Source of the DNA: Casuarius casuarius
Taxonomy: Eukaryota > Chordata > Aves > Casuariiformes > Casuariidae
Assembly (NCBI GenBank): GCA_003342895.1
Contig: PTFA01000271.1
Span: 434,409-498,408, forward strand
Direction: 5' to 3'
Length of the DNA stretch: 64,000 nucleotides
The position numbers and the translations under genes were made by a program. Shown piece after piece: positions 49,069 to 58,230 of this stretch (positions within the stretch are counted from its first letter, which is position 1; the number at the start of each line of letters is the position of its first letter). The notes beneath the pieces are model-generated. The model had not been told where the DNA came from and did not search any database. It was given only the letters and a program-made list of their open reading frames with translations.

Positions 49069-50149
49069 TCCTTAAATGCATTAATGTGCAGAGTGGCTGT
49101 ATGATAGTAAAACAGATGGGTTTTCCAAGCATGACTGCTTCTTTTGGAGAGAATAATGCCATTAATAGCAGCCGGAAAGAAGGCAGAACTTGCCAACATT
49201 GACGGGTCTGCTTCAGAATGAAGCATACCAAGCAGAAACAACCCCAAGCCTACTGGAAACATCTCCCCAGTTTTGGCATCATCCCCTTCCTCATCCAATT
49301 TTATTAGCAAATATAATGACTGGGCAAATGCTGATATTAGTTTGCCAGCTGTTTTGAGTATCTATTTCTGAAAACATCTTAATCTTCTGGAAAAGCTTAT
49401 CATTTTTAATGCAGTCAGGGACATAGTCTTTTAGAAATTGGTAACACAGGCTTAAGGGGGGCTTAGTGCTATTCTTCACATTCATTTTGGCTCAACAGAG
49501 AGCTATAATTACTGTGTTTTTAACATGATATATATTTGTTTTTATTGAATGAAACTGTCTAAAACAGGACAAAACAGCTCAAATATTTATTAATGCTTTT
49601 TACAGAAACTCCTTGCGTAACCATGACAAAGCATCCAGGGCTCTGCTGCATTCTGAATGACGTTGTTAGCCTGGAGTCCTGTCTCAGCCTTTGGAGGAGT
49701 CTTGGCTGGTAAATGGTATTCTAAAGTTTGCAAAACTTGGATAAGAAAAAAACCCCCAACTTTTGTGGACTACTTTGGTGAGAGTGAGTTGCCAATAACA
49801 CAATTCATTTCACTTTACGATAGGTTCCCAAAATATTTTACAAAACCTATTGAATTGCTCAGCTTCACTAGCACAGAAGTGAGCCCTTAATTTTAGGAAA
49901 GAGCAATTGCAGTACTTATTTGGACCTTTGACTGTAGGAGTGTTTTATTAAGCTAAAGTAGGAGTAGCCCAAGGCAGAGGAGAATCCCATGGTTATGCTG
50001 TCAACCTGAACCACATATTGCACAGCTCTGAATGTGTTTACAAAGCTATAGAAATTCTCAAGGACTTTATCCAGGGCAGAAAGAGTGAATTCTCCACTTT
50101 TTTCAGCTACTTGGTGCAGAAACCATCATGTCCCAGCCACTGGTCTTAA

Positions 50150-50330
50150 ACTAGTACCAATCAAGTGAATTTCATTCCTTTTGTTAGTGACAAGAAGATA
50201 TTTCAGTCTCTCATTTACTGATATTAATGCAATTTCCAGTTAAGCCCTCACCCACTTGGCAGCTGTAGATGGGCATGTTTCGGATTGATTTAAAATCAGT
50301 ACAATCTCAGAATAAACATGCTGCCTGCCT
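50150..50330. promoter_or_regulatory. Candidate conserved non-coding block (unproven)
   Basis: The sequence includes actgatattaatgc, agctgtagatggg, cggattgatttaaaatc and gaataaacatgctgcc (a forkhead-like taaaca word). It is unique and well mixed in composition. No coding signal or repeat is seen. Confidence 0.27.
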
Positions 50331-50496
50331 TTCAGCTCCTGATCGCCTGCAGGACAGAGCTGGCATAAGGAGAGCAAATGCTATGACCCATACTTCCCTC
50401 ACCACTCTTATCTCATGCACTTGAAACATATCTCCTAGTGACAGAGGAAAGAGCAGAGCTGGCTTAAAATATTGTCGTTTTTGGAGGGAAAAAAAA

Positions 50497-50536
50497 GTGA
50501 CAAAAAATTAGTACTAATTTTTTTTTTGTCATTCAC
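50497..50536. repeat. AT-rich palindrome centred on gtac
   Basis: The arms aaaaaattagt (50502-50512) and actaatttttt (50513-50523) are exact reverse complements centred on gtac. The outer gtgac and gtcattcac words extend the symmetry after a few unpaired T bases. The structure could form a stem of about 15 bp. It lies in an AT-rich stretch (50460-50590) of the same style as the fold-back-like blocks elsewhere in the window. Confidence 0.7.
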
Positions 50537-51007
50537 TAAAAAGAAAATGTCCCAAAAATCCTTTATGAAAGATTCAGAGTTTTGAAGCAAAAATAGAAAA
50601 CAGCCATCCAAAGCAGTCTATGGAAGTAAACATGACAATTTCTTAAAAAGGAAATTTCCTCCCTCACACAAACTGCATGTAACAATCAGCCTTAGGTGAA
50701 CTGCACAGAAACCTGGTGTTCTGGCACCCAAAAGGAGGAGCTCCACAGCTTCATCTTCATCAATGATAGCCAAAGAGCAGAAGATTTCTTCCACCTCATT
50801 TTTATGGAAACTAAACCCCAAACAAGTCGCATTTAAAAAAAAAATTCTCTGCAGTGATCAATGAAGAGAGCCCTGAGACTTCACATCCCTCTTTCCCTGT
50901 GTCACATATAGCCTACGAAAGACTTCAGATTTCTGATCCAAAACTGGATGCTCTGGTATTATTGCATGTCAACATTGAAATCTTACCTGTGTTTATGTCA
51001 GAACATT

Positions 51008-51027
51008 AAAAAAAAAAAACAAACAAA
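51008..51027. repeat. A12 run with caaa repeats
   Basis: A12 is followed by caaacaaac units. Confidence 0.85.
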
Positions 51028-51360
51028 CATGTAGAGGAACAGATTTCTCTTTCCCTGGTATAGGATCAAAATTAATATAATTTTGGTTGAGGTTATGAAG
51101 CTAAGGTGTTCTTCACTTGTCACGAAAGGGCAAAATTATTTCTAGCTTCTGAAATAGTCCAGGGCCACACACCTACAGAGTATACTACAAGGCCCAGCTT
51201 TTTATGTGTAGTAACTGAAAATGGTGAGGAATCATTTGATTACACACAACATAGATTTGTCTGTAGTGGTGGGGTTATGTTACAGTGGCATTTTGCAGGT
51301 GAGGGAGACGATGCTTGGGGCAGGGAGCTGCACTCTGCTTCTACTTTTGTGAATTACTGT

Positions 51361-51461
51361 TAGTAGCACTGAGATTGGACCCAGGAGCCTGACTGTTGAT
51401 CAGGAGTTCACCATGCTTAGCAGTGTGCAAGCACAAAATAAAACTGCATTCTCTGAAGAGT
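51361..51461. repeat. Ancient sauropsid interspersed repeat fragment
   Basis: The sequence follows a widespread old repeat that I know from turtle, crocodilian and bird DNA: tagtagcactgagat (known form tagcacctag), gacccaggagcctgac, gatcaggagttcaccatgct (gatcagggccccattgtgct), agcagtgtgcaagcacaaaat (ggcgctgtacaaacacagaac) and a final ctctgaagag (cccaaagag). Five landmarks in the right order and spacing make the match convincing. I am not certain of its database name; MIR-related and AmnSINE-like families are candidates. Confidence 0.65.
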
Positions 51462-52997
51462 CATTTCCATGCTTTTAAATAAAGTAGCCAAAGCTGTAGC
51501 TGGATTCCTTTGAATCTCATTTAGAAATCAAAATGATTATTTTAGCAAGTGATGACATAAATGTCACAGTCTCTTGTCTTTTCCGTTGCAGGGTGAGCCA
51601 CCTTCCCTGGATTAAAGTATAATTTCTCCCTTACACCATCCCACACTTATTCTCCCCTCTCACTCTGAAGACGTGCTGACTCTTCTTCCCTCCTGCACCC
51701 AGCACTGGACATGTCAGCTCAGTACCAGACCAAAAAAACTTGTGAAGGCAAAGATTATGTTATCTACAAAGCACTGAGGAGTATCCTTGCTGTCTATATA
51801 CCAGTAAAGAAATCTCATTTGCTGCAGCTCACGGCTTCAGCCTTTACAGATATGGCTTAAGTATCTGCTTGCACACATTTCACAGCAAGGCATCCCACCA
51901 GCGAAACACATAATACTTAATTTAAAACCACCCAGGAAGGAAGCAACTGTATTAAATCACTTAAGGGCTGCCACAAGAGAGCTTCATCTTGCTGGTTTCA
52001 TTACCTTGGAAAACAGTACAACGGGTTCATAAGAGTCACATCTGAATAGATATCAGATGGACCCAAACCCTGGATGTAAACATAACCAAAATGTTGGATG
52101 AGAGTTTGTGCATTAACACGTTTTTAAATCTCCTGTGTCTGTGAGATAGCAAAGACTGAAATGCATGAATCTCTAACTAAGGTGGGCTACAGCATCTCAG
52201 CCACCAGCAAGATCTAAGCAACAGGGATGGTCCAACCCTGGGAAACAGGAGAGGTGCCAAAACCCTAGATTAAAAACATCATCAGCCTTGGAGGGAAGAG
52301 CTGCCCTGACATTTAAATCCAGATCGTATTTTGGGACTCATAACATACTGCATATTTCAGTGCCACCGACAGACCCACGAATCCACTAAAGTTGTGCTAG
52401 TATAGAATAAGGCAACTGTTGGTGCCAGTTTTCACACTTGTAACAATATATGACAGTGTTCTTTTCCTACACCTACCTTTTATTTCTGGAGGGACATTAA
52501 ACGTGACATAGACCTGTCTGTCGCTGGCATAGAAACAAGGTTCAGATTAATCTGAGTGTCCAAAGAACTGTGACACCAGTCATAACAGCTTTGCAAAGAG
52601 GCTGTGGTGTGGTTCAGGAGGGAGGAAGTGCCACCAGTCGAGACACGCTTGGCATAAAAGATAGGCCTTTTCACAGTCATGGACAGGTTGGAACAGAAAA
52701 AGTTTCCTCACAGCAGACAGGACGGCTCAGAGTCAAAAATAATTTTCCAAGGAGTTTAGAGATGAGTTTGACTGATAGTTACAGTATAAAACATTGAGTT
52801 GGCATTGCCTTCAACCTTCTGAAAGTTTTACACAGTCACATGAAAAAGAAAAAAACTCAGTAAACAGACGTTTTGTATACAGGTATCCTTTAACTTCCCC
52901 CCATATAAGATTGACACTAGTTGATAGAAACGAGGTGGAAAATCTAAATTTCAGGCCCTTCACAAACACTGTTTCTGAAAATATTTAAGGTTTTGGG

Positions 52998-53021
52998 TTT
53001 TTTTTTTTTTTTTTTTTTTTT
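52998..53021. repeat. T24 homopolymer
   Basis: Twenty-four consecutive T bases, the longest homopolymer in the window. No element body is recognised on either side. Confidence 0.92.
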
Positions 53022-54890
53022 GGCCAAGCAGTCTTTTTCCTTCCTTCCAAGACCAAATTCCTAGGTAAAAAGGCAGAGAAAACCTGCATAAGGCATGATA
53101 GGGACAGCACTTTTTCAGATAGGGTGAAAACTCAAGTTCCTGAGAAATCCAAGTTGTCAAATCTCTAACTCTCAACTGATCCCACCCGTCTACCTGGAGC
53201 AGAATAACCCATCAGGAGACATTAGCAAGGTCCTTTCCTGGTCTCCCACATTCAGAAAGCAGGCATGGGAGGGGGATTTATTCAGAAGAAATTTAAAAGT
53301 GTTACTATTAAACGTCATATAACACCTGGACAGTGTTCTCTGTGTCACTCCACAGCTACCTATTTCCAGTACAGCAATAGGGCTCTCTCCCCGCACAGGC
53401 TTTCTTGTGCTGCTGGCTATTGCCTGCATCACAAAAGAAATACTGCCTACAGAAAAAAGAAAATTCAGGTTTCAGCTGGCTGCTGCTTGACTCTGCTGGT
53501 CTGGGGATGAAGGAGTCATGCTAATGAACTCAGTGGGCCATCCCATGCAAATCCAGTCATCCCTCCTTCTGTCTATCTCCCCTCTCAGGGGAAGCCAATT
53601 GCAATTCTTTCTAACAACTAGAGGTAGAACATTTCTCCAATTTGATTTTTTTTCCCCATGCAAGACAAAAGAAAAGCAAACAGGATTTAAGGAGGTGATC
53701 TCTGCAGCTCAGGGGAATCATTCCAAAGATTAAATCAGTGCTCTTTCATCAGCTGAGCTTAGCACATTTGAGCTGGTGCAGTCATTTAACTCCGTGGCTG
53801 CCACAGCCCTGAGCACACTGATGACAGGCACTTCTCGAACAGCCACAGCCCAACTTCGTTTTCATTAGAGCACTTCTGAAAAATGTAGCCCTTTAAAGAG
53901 CCTCCCATGTTGCTCCCAGCCCTGCCTGCAGCATGACCAAATGCCAGGACATTCTCCCTCTCACTCTCTGCAAGTGATTCTGCACAAAATGCAGCATAGA
54001 TCAAAGAGGTATCAGAGATTAAGGGAAGAGAAAGGGTAACTCATGACCCAGACTGGCAAAAGATCACAGCATAAATGCAAGTGCTGCAAGCTTTGCAGGT
54101 CTGGTAGCCTCAGAGCACATGTAGGAATAAACAGGGACCTACCCTGCTCGCCCCTGCAAATTGGAGGTAGGCACTGGAGTCTACCAAGCAGTAGCAGGGA
54201 GCCAAGCAAAACCCACCCAGAAGGATGCAAGCAGGTAACTGGGTTTGGGAGGCATTGCAGGGTGCATCTGCAGGGAGAAACCGCTGTGGTTTAACAGAAC
54301 TAATTCATTGTCACAGGTTTAACAAAACCCTCAGTTTTGAACATTATTGTGCTATGAAAGAAGGTTTTGAGTCTTTTCCTTTTAGCTTTGGGGTTGTCTC
54401 TCCTCATATTTCTAGCAAAATAATCTAAGGTGTCTGGGGTTTTTGCAAGCTTTTTCATTTGCCTTTAAATCCCTGAGTGCTATTCTGACACTGATGCAGA
54501 CTTTGGTTTTGATTTTTAGGCAAAAATTTTCTTGCAAGTTGGGGAAGTTAGCTAGTTCTGCTGAGTTCTTTTTTTATCTGAAAAATGACTGTAGCACTCA
54601 CGGTAATTTTTCATGTATATTTCTTCACCATATACACACACGCAAGACTTTATATAAGGTGCTGTACTTCTTAACAGCTCATTGCCTTTATTTCACAAGA
54701 AGAAAAGTGCTTTACAATAAAGTTTTCCCCTCCTCCCCTCCAAAAAAAGTATATTTGAATAAGTATGAACTCATTTATTTCTTCTAACGGTGGCCACTTA
54801 TTTTTTCAAGACAGGGCCATCCACAGAAATTGCACATTCTATCAAGACTGTAAATACATCTGGGTAGAGAAGCAGGGCAGCTCTCCCCAG
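53022..54890. other. No gene seen; unique sequence
   Basis: Short open frames of up to 114 codons carry no recognisable domain. No repeat family is recognised. Confidence 0.5.
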
Positions 54891-54922
54891 AAAATAATAA
54901 TATTATAATAATAAAATATATA
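54891..54922. repeat. AAT/AT microsatellite
   Basis: Words aaaataataatatt, ataataataaa and atatatat form a short AT-only tract. Confidence 0.8.
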
Positions 54923-55017
54923 TCCAAGCAGGGGTGATAGACTGCCAACTGACTTGGAGCATCACTGGTTGTAAAATCCAAAAAAAGAAGCATCAGAGAA
55001 AGAACAGGAATAATATG

Positions 55018-55118
55018 TTAGACTGGCCTGGAGTTGAAGATTACGGCTCCATCTCTCCGCTTTAATGTGGACTCACTATGACCTTGAGGAAGTCCCCAAT
55101 GTTAGTTGTGCCTCTGTC
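55018..55118 (+). mobile_element. MIR-like SINE fragment
   Basis: The segment aligns by eye to the MIR core and flank in sense orientation: a gactggcctggagttgaa block (MIR: agactgcctgggttcgaa), a gctccatctctccgctt block (MIR: gctctgccactt), then actatgaccttgaggaagtc (MIR: tgtgaccttgggcaagtc) and a gtgcctctgtctccc end (MIR: gtgcctcagtttccc). The tRNA-derived head is not clear. MIRs are ancient amniote SINEs and are always heavily diverged in birds, so this is a decayed fossil. It lies immediately upstream of the CR1 3' end. Confidence 0.72.
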
Positions 55119-55119
55119 T

Positions 55120-55335
55120 CCCTTGTTGGATAGGAAGGGAAATTTTCTGCTGGGGTGATGAAACACTAAAACAAGGGAAGCTGCAATATCTTTCATCTGG
55201 AGGATTTTAAAAACAATTAGACAGATATTTGCAAGGGGTGGCTTAAATGTTCTTGATATTGCCTTCGTCGCAGGGGAATGGATGAGATGTCTCACTGGGA
55301 TCCCTCCCAGCTCCATGTCCTGATAACTTTGTGGC
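55120..55335 (+). mobile_element. Old CR1 LINE 3' end, sense orientation
   Basis: The sequence follows the CR1 3' end: ggtgatgaaacacta (about 55153) corresponds to the usual gtggtgaaacactgga, followed by ctggaggattttaaaaac, aattagacagatatttg, a gaatggatgagatgtctca block and ccctcccagctccatgtcctga. In intact copies this order ends in a short octamer-type tail, which is too diverged here to recognise. The fragment is only about 200 bp, and its decay suggests an old insertion. It follows a MIR-like fragment directly, so the two insertions are adjacent or nested. No coding capacity remains. Confidence 0.88.
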
Positions 55336-56234
55336 CCGGTGAGAACTGTTAGCAATGCTGCCTTGACTTCAGATCAGTGGATAAAAACGTTAATGTTTGT
55401 GAAGTGCATGACACTCTCAATTTCGGGAACTAGGAGTAATTACAAAATTTATGCGGGAAATGATATAAACTGCCTAAACAAGCCAAAAGACTACTTGCTT
55501 ATATGAAAAATAATCTTTGGACCAAATCACATTCAAACCATCCCTCATACTAATGCTCTGCTAAATGTGCATACTTAAGAGGAGAAGAATTCCCCTTGGA
55601 TACCTACACAGTCCCTGTGCTAGCTCCATCACATGGGTCTGTGCACCACAAGGGCCAGGAGGCTACACGCAGTGGGTCACTGGTCTGAGCTGGCCCGGCA
55701 GCTTGTGCTTCCTTGCCTCCTGGAGCCTGCTGCAGTATTTGCCCCAGCACGTGCATGGGCAGGCTGCCCAGCAGCTTCCCATCGCAATGCAGACTCAGAG
55801 TGGGGCGACCCCTGAGAGATTTGTCTGGACTTCCTAACTGTGCAGGGACAGACATTTCTCCATGCACCAGGGCTCCAAAATCAACGTGACATGATGAGTG
55901 CCGTGTTGCTCCTGGGAGCACAGAGGGAGCTGCTTGTCCTCCGCCTGGCTGCAGCCCTGTCAAGGAGCTCCATATCTGGCATGAGGCATGGCACCATCAA
56001 GGCAATTAACTTCATCTCTTCGCCAGGCTGTGCAGCCCCTCAGTCACTCAAGCCAGCTGCTAAACTGAACGGGAGCTTAGTATCAGCACAGAAAAATATG
56101 GCTGTCTGGAAACAACCACTTAGGCTGATTTTATTATGTGGATAAAGCAGAGATCTCTGCTTGGTAATAAGCCTATTAAAACATTCTCAAAAACAAATGC
56201 ATCGATCTTCAGAGGACATTTGTTTTACTTGCTT

Positions 56235-56345
56235 ATAGTCTAGAGCTATGGAGACTTGGACTCTATTCCCAGCTGCTATGGACATCCTGCACCACCTTGG
56301 CCAGGTTAGTTCACATCTGTACTGCTTCCTTTCCCAGCTCTCATC
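56235..56345 (+). mobile_element. MIR-like SINE fragment
   Basis: The order gagacttggactctattcccagct, then accaccttggccaggtta, then a gtactgcttcctttccca end follows the MIR pattern of gagtctgggttcaaatcccagct, gaccttgggcaagtta and gcctcagtttccc in sense orientation. The following 40 bases (tttagactgta) resemble the downstream part of some sauropsid MIR copies. The copy is heavily diverged and has no coding or RNA capacity. Confidence 0.65.
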
Positions 56346-56524
56346 TGCCTGCTCCGTTTAGACTGTATGAGGCTATAGGGGAAAACTCTATAGGGAAGCA
56401 TTTCTATGCTTCATTAAATGTTTATTCAGGGCTTAAATGAAACCTGTTGCCCCCAAGATAACAATAACTTCTGACGCACTCAGAACTGAATCAGCCCAGA
56501 TGATACTGGATTAGAAACTCCCTC

Positions 56525-56610
56525 ATATTTTATTCTGATCTCATACTTGGCTCTCCTTAAGACACTTCTACTGATGTCAATGGAATTACTCCTGATTTAC
56601 ACCAGGGAAA
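56525..56610. repeat. Ancient sauropsid repeat with the gtcaatggaatta motif
   Basis: The block attctgatctcatac, ctgatgtcaatggaattactcc, tgatttacaccagg (shown in parts) matches an old repeat common in sauropsid genomes, whose core reads tcaatggagttactcctgatttacaccag and which is often flanked by attctgatctcagtt. The family forms partial inverted repeats in better-preserved copies, as expected of a non-autonomous DNA element, although I cannot name it with certainty. Confidence 0.6.
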
Positions 56611-56700
56611 ACATATTTAAATGCCACGACACACAATTTTTATCAACCTACAGAAGACAGCCTTCTCTCAGCAAAGAGATATGATGGTAACTGGCAGCCC

Positions 56701-56765
56701 TTTGACTTTAATAGGAGTTGAAGACAGTGGGCTCAGAGCCAGCATAGCAGTTTTCAGATTAGGTG
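56701..56765. repeat. Ancient repeat fragment (tttgactttaataggagttg type)
   Basis: The motifs gactttaataggagttg, agccagcatag and agttttcagattaggtg follow the order of an old sauropsid repeat containing gacttcaatgggagttg and gaaaatcaggcc-type sequence. It lies about 90 bp after another ancient fragment and may be part of the same insertion. Confidence 0.42.
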
Positions 56766-57414
56766 TTCACTGATTCCTTACCACCACTTCTCACTAAAAA
56801 TATTTTATTTCAGATCAATACTTACCACGCATTTGGCTACACAGTCAGTTCCTATCTCGTACATCCAGATAGTAAATAAAAAGACCTCATACACCTTCCT
56901 GCTGGAGGTTAACACTGCCCAGAAGGAATGCAAGTGAATGACACCTTTCCATTACACTGCCACCGACCAAAGGCCTGCTGTACTTGCATACTGCATTCAT
57001 GGACATAGCCTAATATTGTTAAAAAAAAGCTCCTTGAGGCCTCTCTCCTTAAGGTCAGGTGCTAGGTCCAGGTAAGATGGATGAACACTTGCAGCATTTC
57101 TTGAGCTCCAAGTATAGAAACAATTACTACATGCTGGGAGTCAATCACTCCACTTAGTTAAAGTTTACTTAGTATGGCAAACAGGGAAAATTCCATGAAT
57201 AAAAAGCAAGTGAAATAGCTGTCAAAGACTGTGATTAAAAGTGATCTTAAATTTCTCTAGTTAGTAGGTAAAACAAGCCTCAGGATAAGTTATGATGTAA
57301 CTTGCTTCAGTCATTTCATTTTTTCTTTCTCAGAATAAACAAGCATGTTGCTTATCCCCATCCTTTCCACAATTCCTTCTCTTCATAGTGCAAATTGCAC
57401 CGTGGCTTTTGTGT

Positions 57415-58230
57415 CCAGTGCAAGTCCCAGAAGCAGATATCAGCTCTGACCTCCTATATAAGTCGGCACAAGACTGTCAACCCCCAGGCATTCCTGTACA
57501 AAGTCCATAACTCCTGTTGTTTGAGAAAGGCAGTAAGTCTTGAGATAGAGATGACAAGTGATGGAGAATCTAACATGTCCTTAGGTAAACCATTCCAATA
57601 GCTGGGTCACTAAAAATCTGTACCTATTTCTAGTCTAGATTTAACTATTGTCAGTTTCCAATCTTTTGATTCAAGAGCCTAGACAGATCTGTCAAATTGA
57701 AGTCTGCTACTACCTGAGTTCCCTTCAACAAAGGAGTCTGTAAACTACGATCTTCTCTTAATTTGCTCTCAGATGAAGAAAATGCATTGAGTTTAAGTCA
57801 CTTTCAGATATTCTTCACCTTGGAATCACCTGAATAGGACATTTCTGGATGTTTTCCAGCTTCTCAGTATCTTTTTGAAACATGGATGCCAGAACCAGAA
57901 GTGCCCTACACAGAGGTAAATTTGCTCAACAGTCCCAAGACTACACATCCAAGCATACCATTTCCCTCTCTTTACCACAGCCTCACACCAGGACAGCATT
58001 CTCACTCAATACCTGATTGTAACTTTGAGATGTTTTCAGTGTCACCATTTTCCAAGACAATCTCCCACTTAGCAAATAGGGTCCACATACCTTTCTTACC
58101 CAACCATATGGCCTTTCATTTGGCATTTCACAGGCATGCTATTTAGATGCCCACACTTTGCCAAGAGGAGCAAATCTGTGTATATCTGTTCTGTCATGTT
58201 ATTTCACCCAGTTCTTTGAAAACTTCCCTT
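57415..58230 (-). mobile_element. Old CR1 LINE fragment (3' part), antisense to the + strand
   Basis: On the + strand this region reads as the reverse complement of the 3' part of an amniote CR1 LINE, with its 3' end at the low coordinate. The landmarks occur in the expected order: gacctcctatataa near 57447, gtgatggagaatct near 57559, ttccaatag near 57592, tctagtctagattta near 57629, atgccagaaccag near 57885, acagaggtaaattt near 57909, a tggcctttcatttggc block near 58107 and ccaagaggagcaaatctg near 58160. These match, with many substitutions and small gaps, the reverse-transcriptase tail and 3' UTR of CR1 as I know it from sauropsid genomes. The copy is 5'-truncated, as is usual for CR1, and has many stops. 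No intact protein is encoded. Open frames across it are chance or antisense shadows. The boundaries are approximate to about 30 bp, and the subfamily cannot be named by eye. Confidence 0.9.

Noticed and set aside
48747..49310. Longest open frame, 187 codons on the minus strand
   Set aside because: It crosses the A-rich tract, producing a low-complexity Phe run. It has no domain, and overlapping frames of similar size exist on both strands.
57886..58146. 86-codon plus-strand open frame
   Set aside because: It lies entirely inside the antisense CR1 copy, so it is a shadow of the repeat.
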